Below are positions 39,906 through 50,977 of a DNA stretch of 64,000 nucleotides, piece by piece. The notes beneath the pieces are model-generated. The model had not been told where the DNA came from and did no database searches. It was given only the letters and a program-made list of their open reading frames with translations. Position 1 is the first letter of the stretch. Each line of letters begins with the position of its first letter. Origin of the DNA: Aquila chrysaetos chrysaetos (lineage: Eukaryota > Chordata > Aves > Accipitriformes > Accipitridae); the NCBI RefSeq assembly GCF_900496995.4, contig NC_044023.1, forward strand, positions 22,018,453-22,082,452. The letters run 5' to 3'. A program made the translations under genes and the position numbers.

Positions 39906-42649
39906 CTTTGATTAACAAAATAAAGTGAAAGGTGTCCGTGCATATTGTTGATGATGCTGCAAGCCAGCCTATAGATTCAGACAAGCTTGTGCAAAACACT
40001 CATTCGCGAAGGTCATCCAAGGCTCAGCTGATGTGTCAGGAAGGTTAGAGATGAAAAGTTTTCTTCATCTGCTTTCTTCACTCCAATTACAAATATCAGC
40101 AATGTTGGAATTCACCTTTGGCTGCATGGGACTTTGCTCGCTTTCCACTACGTAGCCAGTATGTCACAAAGGTTCGTATACAGTGTGTGTCATCAAAAAT
40201 GAAACCCCCGAAATAAAGAAATGGCTAAGGTGCTTATTTCAGCAAGATATCCTTCTTCATATACAGTTTTCAATAAAAAATATTACAGATAGTAGTTTAA
40301 ATTCCACTGCTATTTAGAGTGTGTGCTGGGCAAAATGACAGAAAAGATCCAAGCTGTTATGATCTGATTGTGAATATCAGACTATAAAAGTTGGAAGATA
40401 TGAGAGAGCAACATGGTTTTCTTATTTTATTTTGCTTTAGATGAGATGGCTTCACTTTCACTTGTGGGAGGTTATTGTTGAGGCACAACAGCAGAGATTC
40501 AAGACTGGGTGAAATGAGACTTTTCAGAGGATTACTCTTCCCTTACGCACTCCTAGGGAATACACAGAGGAAGCATGAATGGAGATGACCCAGATCAGCC
40601 TTGCTGACCTCTCCTCTATTAGCAGACAGCCAGCGCGCGGCGTTTGGCACATGAGCTCTGCAGACACGTAGATGCAAGGACTAAATCCCAGCCTTGCTGC
40701 CGCCGCCACCTCTTTCCACTTTTCACCGTCTTGGCAGGGAGCTGGAGGCAGCAGCAGCCGGCGGGGCACCCTCCTCTCTCACAGCCCTGTCCTGCTTTAC
40801 TGGGAGAAGCTGGTTCCTCCAGAGAATGGGTTCTGTGATTGCCATCCTGTGGGGGCTTCAACTCCTTCTCTGCAGATTTAATTTTGCAATGCAATACTGT
40901 GCCAGCCGAGAAATTCTCCCTCTCTACCCAATTTGCCCGGAGTGCAATGGATTATAATCTGCTGCGGGCACCTGGAGGTGAAGTCCCAGCACGGCACACC
41001 AGTTAGGCTGGGACGGCCCTCCTAGCCCCACTGGAGCAGCAGTTATCTCCCAGCAAGTGCGAGCACGTAAAAAGATGCACTTCCAAGACTGTAAAATCTC
41101 TGCAGGCTCAAAATGTGGGGGTGGAAGTGAAAATGTACAATATGTTGTTAGCAAGCGGTGTTACTTTTTCTCCAGCCCCTCCTGCCCCACTCTGTTTTAT
41201 AAATCCATGCTGCTTAAAAAGACTAGGGTGAGTGCCTACATCTGCACACAGGTGCCTAGCTGCCTTGTCTTAACTAGAGCATAGCTGATGGTTGACTGGG
41301 ACTGTACTAATGGACTTCTCTTCCAGAAACAAAGTTGCTTCCGTCTTAAAAATATCTGTTTTATTTTATTCCTTCTACTATTTACCACCCATAAGTCTTC
41401 AGCAGTGTACATAGCTTTTCATAAGCAAGTAGGAATAGAGCATTTCTTCTCTGAGGAGCTGGTACTGTTTAGTTGCTACATAAAACGCATTAGGCAAGTA
41501 GTGCACGGTACGCCTGTCAATGGTGGGGTAAGGACCTAATGCTCAAACAAGATATCTTTGCGTTTTAAAACAAAAATAATTATTCTAATAAACTACCATT
41601 CTCAAGTACTGGGCCTAAGTATTGCTGTGTAATGCTACATTGCTGTAAAATTTCTGTTGATGAGACAATGTGGTCTTGGGTGTTTAAGGATATGAAATAG
41701 TTTTATCAGGGTCCTCATGGATACTGTCCGAAGGGACACTATCACTCATCCTCATGGCCCCTCCTTTCTGAGGGGAAATAACAGTATTTATGATTCAACT
41801 AATTCTAAGGAAAACAAAATGAACAAAAATATGAAAAATTTCTCTGCCAAAAGTCAGCTTGGAGACGTTTCACCGTATCAGCTTCACAGCCTAAAGCTCA
41901 AAGTAGGGCAAAAATAATACATAGTCCTTTGTTGGCTTTTTGACTGGAAATAAATTATTTCCATTGACTGTAATACGTGTTTTTTAATAATTTGTGGTCT
42001 CTGTCTCTCTCTGCATGAAACAGAGCCTCTGTGGTGTGCTTACAGCAAAGGTGCATTATTAAAGGGCCCATGTAAGTGGTAGTTGGCAATGAGTGTAAAC
42101 AGGTTTTGACACAGATTTCCAACACATTAACATGCAGGAATAAAAAGGGAAGGGAGAGAGGGCGGAAGGAAAGTCAGGCTGATATGATAGCCTTAACTGA
42201 GCCATAATTGCCTGTAAAATCAGAAAGGAGTTGACTTTAAATAAGAATGTCATGAATATTGCTAAAGCATTAAACAAATACCCAGCTACTTGCCTTGCCT
42301 GCAACCTCCGTGAATGTGCTTAGATGTACACGTGCTACATGTAATGCACGTTAGATGAATGCTGCATGGGGTACTTTTAGACCTTTAGAAAGCTCAGGAG
42401 GATGGGATTGTGCAACAAAAGAAAAATTATCCCTGTGTCAAATAGCACTGAATTAACACTCACATATAATTTTTACCTCTACTTGATTCTTTTACTTGAT
42501 GGTAGCAAATTCATTATTACTGAATTTATCCACACTAATACCACAGAGTAGCAAATGATAATTTTTAAAGAGAACCATTATTGCAGTTGTGGGCTACCTA
42601 TGCAGCACAGAACCTGCGTGTAACACAAAATTAAGTGTGTTCAGCTTAC

Positions 42650-42773
42650 CCAAACACGTGCAGGAGGCTAGTGTTGGCAAACGGGTCAGTAATCGAATCC
42701 TTGTTGACTGCATGGCACAAGGCAAGCCAAGCTATTCTGCAGCTACACTTATGCTTCCAGCAAGAAAGGCCGC
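42650..42773 (-). CDS. Internal coding exon (124 bp) of the minus-strand helical-protein gene
   Basis: The donor is TTTGG|GTAAGC, close to consensus. The acceptor is GGTCTTTACCAGGTGTTTGCAG. Length is 2 + 40 codons + 2, so it accepts one base from the upstream exon (43624-43174, which ends in phase 1) and hands two bases to the terminal exon. The central residues RIAWLALCHAVNKDSITDPF form a helix-turn pattern typical of ARM/HEAT-like repeats. The frame is open throughout. A nearby alternative AG (TTTACCAG, 8 bases upstream) would break the phase, so the second AG was chosen. Confidence 0.55.
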
Positions 42774-43173
42774 CTGCAAACACCTGGTAAAGACCAACCA
42801 CGGTAAGAAAGCAGCTAATTGCTGAACATTTTTCGGTTCTAAAAATAATCCAGAAAGCAAGACAGTAGGGTGAGAAACCACATACAGCTAAACAGAGCGC
42901 ACAGCAAAGTAGCTTGCAGTAGGCATCAAACATTTCTACATAGTTGAATCAGCTGGATCGCTCCACAGGACAGAAAAGACTACGATCCTTTGTTCCTACA
43001 GGCTTCTTCTGCTCTTTCTTTCTCTTTATTTATCATCTGTAATTTAAAATAAAGACAAGGAAGCAGGTAGCCCAAAAGCAGTAAAGAACACACATTCTTC
43101 ACCTTTATTGCCTTCGGGACATCACACAGGGATCAATTTTAGCTGTCGTATTGAGTCAGATGTCAAGATGTAC

Positions 43174-43624
43174 CTGTTTGAGAAGGGGAAAGCTCCTTTC
43201 TGATAAGGATGGCTTGGATCAGCTCTTCTATGCCATCTTTTGTCTTCCTGTAAAGGTTATACTGAAGGTGCAGAAAACAGGTATCAGTGTCCCACTTTGC
43301 TCGGGCAGGCTCTAACTGGTGTAAAACCTGGTGAGGGACCTTTCTAGTGGGACTGTTTAAGCACCGAGTGCCACAAGCACCAAGTTTCTCAATCAGAAAG
43401 TTTATGACCGGTACCTTGATAATGTCCTTTTTCCTTGCTGGGCTGAGCTGGCCCTGGAAAGCCCAGCCCAAGCGCTGGCACACCCCCAGCAACTTCAGCT
43501 CTCGTGGGGAACGCTTCGCAGAAAGCTTGTGGCACCCCGGGTTTGTTGTCCCCTGTGCACTTCTCAAATGATCGGCTGAGCAGACACGTAAGCATTTTGA
43601 GGACAGTTTTGGCAGATAATGACT
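43174..43624 (-). pseudogene. Large internal exon with a probable one-base frameshift
   Basis: Acceptor CTTTTCCATCAG is preceded by a good branch-point match TGCTAAC about 20 bases upstream; the donor is AAACAG|GTACAT. In the 5' half the most protein-like frame contains LSAKTVLKMLTCLLSR. In the 3' half it is a different frame with LKLLGVCQRLGWAFQGQL, IIKVPVINFLIEKLGA and FLHLQYNLYRKTKDGIEE. The switch sits near a CCCC run around 43510; removing one C would join the two helical halves, and 451 bases is exactly one more than the phase-1 to phase-1 length expected for that reading. The second frame is open over the whole block, so an alternative is an unshifted but less protein-like 5' half. Confidence 0.5.
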
Positions 43625-44904
43625 CTGATGGAAAAGCCATTGGGTTAGCACTCAGGGATGCTGACTCCTTGGGGAAGAAGAAATGTTCGCAGGGGACAGA
43701 TGTGCAAATCGATACCAGCCCCCGTTTTGCTATTAAACAGCCAACCTTTGACGAGATGCTTCCCCAGAGACCCCTTTTACTGGCTCATTGCATCTTTGCA
43801 TCAGCTCCTCTCCGACCCGGCTCCCAGGCAACAGTGCTCATACCTCCGGGAAAGGCACTATTCATACCAGCCCTTCGGCACGTGTTTGCCTGCCGGTGCG
43901 CTGCCAGGGACCGGCACAGCTTCTGGGTCGCACGGTTGGGCTGTCATTCTCCACGTGGAGAAGAAGGTCTGCTGTCAGCCTCTGAGGTGGGACGGAAAGG
44001 ATCAGTGATGCCAACTTCTGGTAGGGAAAGAGAAAGCAAGAGGTGTTTCCCTGAATACCTCAATACATTGGCTTGATGATCATAAGCTTTCCACTCCTTT
44101 AATGTCTTAGCTTAGGTCCACAATGGTATCTACCTCCACCGGTCATTGGATATCTCACACCTCAGCAGGGATTCATGTGTAGGGATGACTGATTTACTGT
44201 TTACTTCAGAAAAACTTGGGGTGCGTACAATAATCATCAATCAAACCATTCCCTTTTTGAGTTTCCTCATACCACCCCCATGTCAGCAGCTCCCTATTGT
44301 CAAATCTAGCAGAATGCTGCCATTCCCTGCTCTAGTATCTCAGATATGTAATATGGCTTCTCTCTACCCCGGTAGATCTGATGAAAGCCTATCCTTATTT
44401 GCCATGAGCATTCTTAAAGGGAAAAAAAACCCAAACCCATTGATAAAAGAGTCTAGTGCAGGTATTTAGAGAGGCAGCTTCTGACTGCTGCTCCTTTCTC
44501 CTCTTGACATGAAGATGAACTTCCTCTGGTAGCTGACTCATTGCCCTGGGCTACCGCTCTAATTTCTTTGACTTCTGATGAGCAGATGCTCTAAATCTGT
44601 CAATATGAAGCACAAAAGGATCTTATTAATGGTCCAACTACTATGTTTTTCATGGGTAGTGCTATCAGTCTTACCTTATACATGTGCATTATTGCTAGCA
44701 ATTGTTTACACATGCTGTAGCTCCCACTCAGTGCTTTATACCACCTCACTTCATACTGCCGCCTCATATACAGTGGTCTTTATGCTACATATATCACATT
44801 TATATAGCTTGAGCGAGCTTGAGGCTCCCTTTCTTTGTAAGGTACCAAGCTGTAAGGTACTTTTCTGTTTTCTGTAGTATATTGGTGTGCCTTGAATTAT
44901 TCAC

Positions 44905-45078
44905 TCAATTTCTGAGAAGCGGCATTAAGAATGTAATCTTCTGTCCATAAATCCATTGGAAGACTCTTAATAATGTACGCCTTAGTGGAACATCCCAGCA
45001 TTGCAAAGGAAGGAGTAAGCATTTCCTTAGGGTTTCAAATGGTTCACTCGCCCTTCCTTTGACAGAGCTAAATCCATT
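44905..45078 (-). pseudogene. Internal exon ending in an in-frame stop
   Basis: The acceptor has a strong pyrimidine tract (GGTTTTTTTCCTAAAG). The frame is open and helical, with RKCLLLPLQCWDVPLRRTLL and VFQWIYGQK. An alternative acceptor at 45057 (AAAG|GA) would start in phase 1. No clean donor follows: the only reasonable GT (TTGA|GTGAAT) directly follows an in-frame TGA at 44907-44905. Either this is a decayed exon (an old CGA would explain the TGA), the true donor was lost, or it is a terminal exon of a shorter form. Confidence 0.5.
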
Positions 45079-45634
45079 CTTTAGGAAAAAAACCACTTAG
45101 CTTTTGAAAGATTTCAACCATTCTTTTCTTCTTTTTCCTTGTAATGAATGATCAGCTGCTCTGTCACTACAGGGAGGTCCATAAAGCTTGCAGAATACAG
45201 AAAAGCCGAATTCAGGACCTTTTACGTTCATCAATTAACACTAATGCACTCCCTGATCCTGCTGCAAAGAGGTTTTGCTTCTATGGGCTTCTTTCTCCTG
45301 AAGACACCCTGGAAGCCTTCATTTCAGTAGCAAAACATCACCTTATAAACACTCAGATGTCTCAGATGAAATCAACCACACTGAAAACTTGCATTCATCT
45401 CCAGAAATGAAAATTCCTGGAAACTCTTGCACTACCTACTACAGAAAGGGTAGCACTGGCACCTTGGTGGCTGAAGCCTCCGTAGCCCACATGAGCGTGA
45501 TGATCCTGAGCTCCCAGGGCTTGAGTGAGGCTCCGCATAGGTTCGGTGATCTCTCTTCACAGGTCTGCTTTTCGAAGTGAAGATCTAAGCAGGGCATTTA
45601 AAATGCCTGGATTATTCTTCTTTGTCACTTCCAG

Positions 45635-45712
45635 AGAAAAGCAGGAACAAGTGGGCTCAGCGCCTTCTGGGGAAGAAATGGCATCTCTGAGCGCGGGCAC
45701 CTGGAGCAGCAG
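45635..45712 (+). other. Plus-strand exon-like block inside the minus-strand gene
   Basis: The acceptor TTCTTCTTTGTCACTTCCAG and donor GAGCAGCAG|GTAAGTC are both close to consensus and enclose 78 bases (26 codons). It lies in the intron between minus-strand exons 46115-46028 and 45078-44905. No protein family is recognised. It could belong to an antisense non-coding transcript or be chance. Confidence 0.25.
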
Positions 45713-46027
45713 GTAAGTCAATAGGAGAGGAGACCGTGAGAGGTGGTGGCAGCATCTGTGACTTCAAACAGGGTCTTGTTCCTGAGACCTTGAGGTAGGA
45801 ACAGGAAGATTCAGCTGCTGGTTATTTCTCTATATAGGACAAAGCACTTCATGCCTTTGGATCTCTGTTTTCTTACACCAACTTTTACATGTCATTTCTA
45901 CTTAGGTAGTAAACTTCTTGTGGGGCAGCACAGGAGTTAATTTTGATGAGATCTGTGATAACAGAACTATTTATTTTTGCAACTGCTCATGAAATAAATT
46001 TCAACATTTCAGATAGTATCTACCCAC

Positions 46028-46115
46028 CATCAGGCAACCGCAGCAGAAGATGCTAATACTATGTTCCGATTTAGGTTTATACAGGAGCTCCACAACTGTT
46101 CCTTCTAATGTAATC
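46028..46115 (-). CDS. Internal coding exon (88 bp) of the minus-strand helical-protein gene
   Basis: The acceptor is GAAATTATTGTCACTTTCAG. The donor is TGATG|GTGGGT, with GGTGG|GTAGAT four bases further as an alternative. With the first donor the exon is 1 + 29 codons; it takes two bases from the upstream exon (47459-47085), giving an AGG codon, and ends in phase 0, which suits the next exon at 45078. The peptide begins ITLEGTVVELLYKP and continues with SISIFCCGCLM, again helix-forming. It has no stop. Confidence 0.55.
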
Positions 46116-47084
46116 CTGAAAGTGACAATAATTTCTCACAAGTAAAGTATTTGCAGTGGTATTTGCAAGTTTGGGAGATGTGGCTATGTGGATTAGTAAA
46201 ATTCAGCTCAGCAGCCATTGCGTGTCTCATGGTCTTGGTGGTACAACATTTTGAACCCTCTACAACATGTTTACACTGATTTGACTTTTTGCTGGCTTCA
46301 TCATATATGTACAATCTCTCCTGTATTTACTTAAATATCATAAATACATTTGGGCCAAAGCTGTTTGCTTTTGTTTTCTCCCACAGGATGTATCCAATTC
46401 AGGATATTATTTTCAGATAATGACTTAAACGGGAATATGAGTGTTCATAGACTGCTAACATGACTTCCATAATAATATGAACCCTTTTAGGAAATTATGT
46501 ATGCAGAATCAGTGTGTTGGTAACTGCTGTATAAAGCTAAAATTCAAAAGTGACGGTTAATAACTTATCTGTTGAATGTACCCAACTGTCCTCGGGAAAT
46601 TGCAATTAAATTGCATTTAAATTTTTTTTTTTAATTGTTTCAATTAAAAAAAAGTCAGCTTTGTTTTTATTCTTCTAACAGCTATGAAAGTATTTGTCTT
46701 TATTATTGGCAGGCTACTGCTCTTCAAATAAAACTGTACCCTATCACTACTGGAATAAAGTTTATCTGTTATTCATAAGCTGCAGAGAGATATTTTCCCT
46801 ACTCTTTTTTTCCCCTCTCTGCTGTTTTTAATAGCCTCTATAGAAATCTTTCAAATAAAAATTTGTATTACTTTCTTTTTCCTGGCACAAATATATTTTT
46901 CCCAGTATTTCTGTGCTGAAATTAATACAGTTCTATTTTCGTCCTTCCTTATCTGTGCATTAACAATAGACTGTGTCTTGCTCAGAATTGTCTCCGTGGC
47001 TCCCATTCTAGGGAAAGTCTTAAAGGCCTTCCCATTCTCATTACTGAGAAGAGTGGTTCCTATTTTGAAGGGGGTTTTAGTTAC

Positions 47085-47459
47085 CTACGACTTCAGTCCT
47101 GGATCTCTAAATCAGTGAAAACTCCACGGGTGGCTCGTGTGAGGACCACATCAGTCCCATGACACTGCTCGGAAATCGGAGGCTCTGCTGGTGAAAGGAG
47201 GCGAGTCTGCGTGTGTTGGTGGGAGATATAAGTCAAAAGCTGAAGTGCCAGTACAAAAGTATTCATTATGGTTTCTGCATTTGGTAGTATTAATACAATG
47301 TGTGCGTTGCAAAAAGTTTCCTCTCGGCAGTTAGTCCCAGGAGTTCTTCCATTCCTCGGCGCAATTACGATGCTGATGGCGATCAGATTTATGAGGGGGA
47401 TGTTCGATGACGCAGAAGTACCGAATATCATGCTTTAGGATGTCCGCCTGCTCTGTGTC
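47085..47459 (-). pseudogene. Internal exon with a probable frameshift and a premature stop
   Basis: The acceptor is CTCCTTCCTCTAG and the donor is GTCGTAG|GTAACT. The preceding exon ends in phase 0 and this one opens in phase 0 with DTEQADILKHD. That frame then stops near 47331. A second frame takes over within the first 40 bases and gives IPLINLIAISIVIAPRNG and ETIMNTFVLALQLLTYISHQ up to a TGA at 47095-47093, only eight bases before the splice site. The length of 375 is one base more than the phase 0 to phase 2 length that the neighbours demand. Frameshift plus stop together argue for decay. The reading is uncertain in the middle, where a third frame also has a short helical stretch. Confidence 0.45.
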
Positions 47460-47878
47460 CTAGAGGAAGGAGGCATTTCTTACTCCTTTCCCCGGAATAA
47501 CTCATGACAACCATGATTTGAGGCAAGATGTTGGATAAGACAGACTACGTTTGGTCTGATAATTCTTGTCCTATGACATTAACTCCTAAGTGCCTTGAGT
47601 TGACTTTTCTCTGGATACTTGGAATTTTATCTGGCTTGGAGAACCTGTCTCCACAGGCTTTGCTGGGAAGGAAAGCTGTCACTTTTCCCCGGCTCACACA
47701 GCTGGTCTCACGGAGGATCATGCAGAGGTACATTGGAATCAGTGGGGCTGATTGAAGCTGGAGGGCTTCATTCTTGAAGTTTAAAGTACAGATTCATTCC
47801 CTGAAAGCCAAATAGCAAAGTTTTCAGTAGAACATTTTCAACAGAAAATGTGCAAGAGTGCCTGTAAGTCTCAGCTAC

Positions 47879-48107
47879 CTTTGGAATAAGAATCACAGCA
47901 CCGTGGTTGATGAGGCAATTGGTTGACGCTCCTTCTTTCATCCAGTCTTTAATTTTGACCCACAACGGTGCATGTGCGTTGTATTCTTTAACAAGAATCC
48001 CAGCTGTGCACAGCTGGTGCACAAAGTTATTGTTATCAAAAGTCCTAACTAACGGATTTGAAGAAGTGTTTGAGTTATCAGCGCCAACAGCCATCTTCGT
48101 TAGGACT
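47879..48107 (-). CDS. Internal coding exon (229 bp) of the minus-strand helical-protein gene
   Basis: The acceptor is excellent (CCTCCCCATTCCCTTTCAG) and the donor is CCAAAG|GTAGCT. After the first base the exon has exactly 76 codons without a stop. Readable segments are VLTKMAVGADNSN, VHQLCTAGILVKEYNA, APLWVKIKDWMKEG and CLINHGAVILIPK. If the second AG of CAGAG is used instead, the exon takes two bases and matches the phase-1 end of the candidate exon at 49313-49185. It ends in phase 0, as the next exon needs. This is the most convincing coding block in the window, yet I do not recognise the family. Confidence 0.6.
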
Positions 48108-48179
48108 CTGAAAGGGAATGGGGAGGGCATTGTGCTGTATGTTTATCAGGTGATGGATGATTAATAGGTCTTAGCATAC

Positions 48180-48740
48180 AATGAATGTGTATCTCTTCTT
48201 CACATGCTAATCACATGGCATTTATAAATGTCACCACCTTATCGTGGCAACACACTCTGAATTTTGTGTGCTTTTCAAGGTATTTATTTTTAACATTTTT
48301 AATGTGCGTATTATTAAGGTTGTGTCACTTGAAACTTCCCTTTTGCAATGAGTTAGAAATACGGTGAGTTTTGATTTTAATTTCTAAAGTAATTAGATTA
48401 TTGCATTTTAAATCTAGTCTAAAAAAATTCAGTGCAGATAATGAAGTTTATATTAACGTGTTTCTTTAACTATGAAAAAGTAGCAGTGGGTGTCACCTTG
48501 GAATCTTAATCATGACAAAAATAATTTATAATTATTAGACTGAGAAGCTTCAAGGTTTTCCCATTCTGCTTTTTTAAATGTTAAACTTCTTTGCTTTGTA
48601 ACCTAAGGCCTTAATTTAGAGTTATATATTATGGTTTTACCGTTTGAGAATTACATCGTTTTCATTCAAAAATCCTGAATTTCATGATTTGGTCATAAAA
48701 CTGTGCTTTATTATCAAATGTAATTAGGAAGTGTGAGCCT
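48180..48740. promoter_or_regulatory. Candidate conserved non-coding block upstream of exon 48107
   Basis: About 560 bases of AT-rich, non-repetitive DNA with many ATTA/TAAT cores, an AATAATTTATAATTATTAG segment near 48520-48538 and no long open frame. The texture is like vertebrate enhancers. It lies within the presumed intron of the minus-strand gene. Confidence 0.3.
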
Positions 48741-49184
48741 TAAGGGTTTTTTCTAAAGGTTCAGGGAGAGTTTGGGTGCAGAAAGTCCAATGAAAAATGC
48801 ACAAAGATTCAGGAGTCAGCTGCTACTTAAGCTGAGCTTCTTACACTGCAAAAGACTTTCTTTTCCAGCTATAATTTTTTGGCCCATTCCTGTGCTCCTT
48901 GATTCAGGCAGAACTGCTGTTGTCTTCCACAGATTTTATGGATCTAAAGAATTTGGAATTAAGCTAAAGAAATTAAGCCTCCTTTAGAAATCCGCACCTT
49001 GAAAGCTGTATTTTATCCTTGGACAGTGAAGTTGTTGAAGATAACATCTGAGGACTACTTGATGACACTAAGTTTGTAGGTTTAGATCTTTGGTTCCCAA
49101 CAATTTTGTTAGTGATAAATACCCACATTTTCAAAATATTGCACTGAAATTGGCACTAGCTGACATCTTTGGCAGGGACCTCAC

Positions 49185-49313
49185 CACGCTGGCCAAAGAT
49201 TGAATCGGTTTGGAGCAAATATAGCCTCGCAGCTCCAAGCAATGGTTTCTGAAACAAGCACTGGGTTATGCTGGCAAAACACCGAGGTTTTGCTTCAGTT
49301 TCTTCCTTGCTCC
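49185..49313 (-). CDS. Candidate 5' internal exon of the minus-strand helical-protein gene
   Basis: The acceptor is TGATGTCTTGTTAG and the donor is CAGCGTG|GTGAGG. Length 129 is 2 + 42 codons + 1 (phase 1 in, phase 1 out). The frame reads KPRCFASITQCLFQKP and GAARLYLLQTDSIFG, helical and leucine-rich like the other exons. It lies 1.1 kb upstream of the exon at 48107. Less certain than the exons downstream because the upstream partner is not identified. Confidence 0.4.
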
Positions 49314-50977
49314 CTAACAAGACATCAGGCTCCAAGGCCGTCCATCCACCACCTTCCCACAGCACTAAAATCACTTCAACTTTGTATAGAAGATTTATTC
49401 TCCTACATATCACCTACTGTGTTGTTATGTACCTGTGGACTTGAGAATATTTAGATCACATCACAAATAATTCTCATCCAGTTGCTGATCACTCTTTCCC
49501 CATTGTATCTTCTTAAAAATGATGTATTCAATGCGTTGTCCTAAAACGAATCTCATACTAGGTAAGGCTGGTGATGGTTAAACAAAAAGGCAAATTTCTC
49601 CAAAACTCCTTGTAAGCTGTATCGCTCCCTGTATCACTGAGATAGAAGCAGCCCTAGACTTACACAAGTCCTCAAAGGACTTTACGAATAGCCATCACCT
49701 TGTAAAGATGGTCTTGGTATTTTAATTAAAGGTCAGACAAAACTACAGTGTAAACCTTGGAGATGTTTTGTAGCAGCCATTTAAAGTAGAGTTGCTTAAC
49801 GAAGTCTTATTGTATTAGTAAAACAATGCCCAAACCATTTCTAAGATTTACACAAACTGCAGCCTAAACAAAGAAGCCTCTGCCAAGTTCGGGCTGCGAG
49901 TTCAGCATCCATAAATCACAGCCTGGCCCTATGTCTGGTTTATCCCTATAAGTGCTGTGGAAGCGCAGCAGGGCCGGGCACCGCTTTACTTATTCCTCCG
50001 CGTGGGCAGCGGGTAGCACGTGGCGCGTACGTCAGCCCCGGGGCCTCGGACCCCTCCGTAGCGCAATCGCAGGGCAGGACATTGCGAGTGCATTAGGGAT
50101 GGCACCGGTTTTGTCTTCTGCTTGGCTTTGTTTGCGTGCTTGTGTGACAACCTTCACGGTAATTAAAAATAGTTTGTTTTTACGTAATTAATATTACCGT
50201 GCTAAATACCGTAGTGATGCTCTGGCATGAATATCCCAATTGTCAATCACGGACACAGTTGTGCAGCAGCGTGCTTCTGAAGGTCGCGCTGTAAGGCTTT
50301 ATTCAAAGTGTCAGCTTTAGTATTACAAGTGATCTCAAAAACCTGCAAGGCAGTTTTTCTTGCCAGATTTATGAAGTATTTTAGACTATTTGCTAAAAAG
50401 AGTGTGTTTGAATTTTAGACTGGAGTCTTTGATTTCTGACTCTTCTACCTTTGGCCTTATTCGTGGATTCGTTTGGGGAAAAAAAAGCAGGTGACCTGGT
50501 TTGCTTGTTCATTCAGTGGTGAGTTATAGCACATGCAGAGAAGGTGGCACAACCAAAAGGCTTTTCAGGGAAGCCATCTGTCTGCACACACCGCTTCCAT
50601 GGGTTTACCTTTCAGATCTTATTTGCTTTTGGTTGCCACCCGGTTGAGGGTGGATGATGTTTTTCCCTGGCGCTTGCAAGGATGTTGCATGCTCAGATGG
50701 GTTATGATGATGTATTCTACACATGTTCCTTTTGAAAAATTCGGAAGCATTTTCAGCGTTGATTTCCCTCAAGAGTTATTACACCCCACGCAGATTGGCA
50801 GCGCCGTGCCACAGTGCCAGGATTTATGAGGTGACCTTGGAGACAGAGGCACTCCCAAATTGAAAACACTTGGCGCTAAACTTGAAATATATTTATTTTG
50901 GATTACTGAGCAGTCTCCCACTATTGTATAAATCAGAATGAGATTACACAAATAATACATAACATTTATGTAACGAT

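Larger units (their letters stand above)
39689..49313 (-). pseudogene. Multi-exon gene for an unrecognised helical (ARM/HEAT-like) protein, probably decaying
   Basis: At least eight exon-like blocks occur in one order on the minus strand: 49313-49185, 48107-47879, 47459-47085, 46115-46028, 45078-44905, 43624-43174, 42773-42650 and 39905-39689. Most have a pyrimidine-rich acceptor and a GT donor. Phases fit at several junctions (0/0, 2/2, 0/0, 1/1, 2/2), hard to obtain by chance. The encoded segments are rich in leucine and amphipathic helix patterns, as in ARM or HEAT repeats, with no signal peptide or catalytic motif. Against an intact gene: the blocks at 47459-47085 and 43624-43174 each have a length that is one base too long for the phases of their neighbours, an in-frame TGA lies at 47095-47093, and the 45078-44905 block ends in TGA at its best donor. 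I do not recognise the protein. More 5' exons may lie between 49.3 kb and the CpG island at 51-53 kb. Confidence 0.6.

Noticed and set aside
43504..44076. Plus-strand open frame of 190 codons
   Set aside because: It lies partly antisense to the minus-strand exon at 43624-43174. The minus strand has branch point, acceptor and donor; this frame has none.
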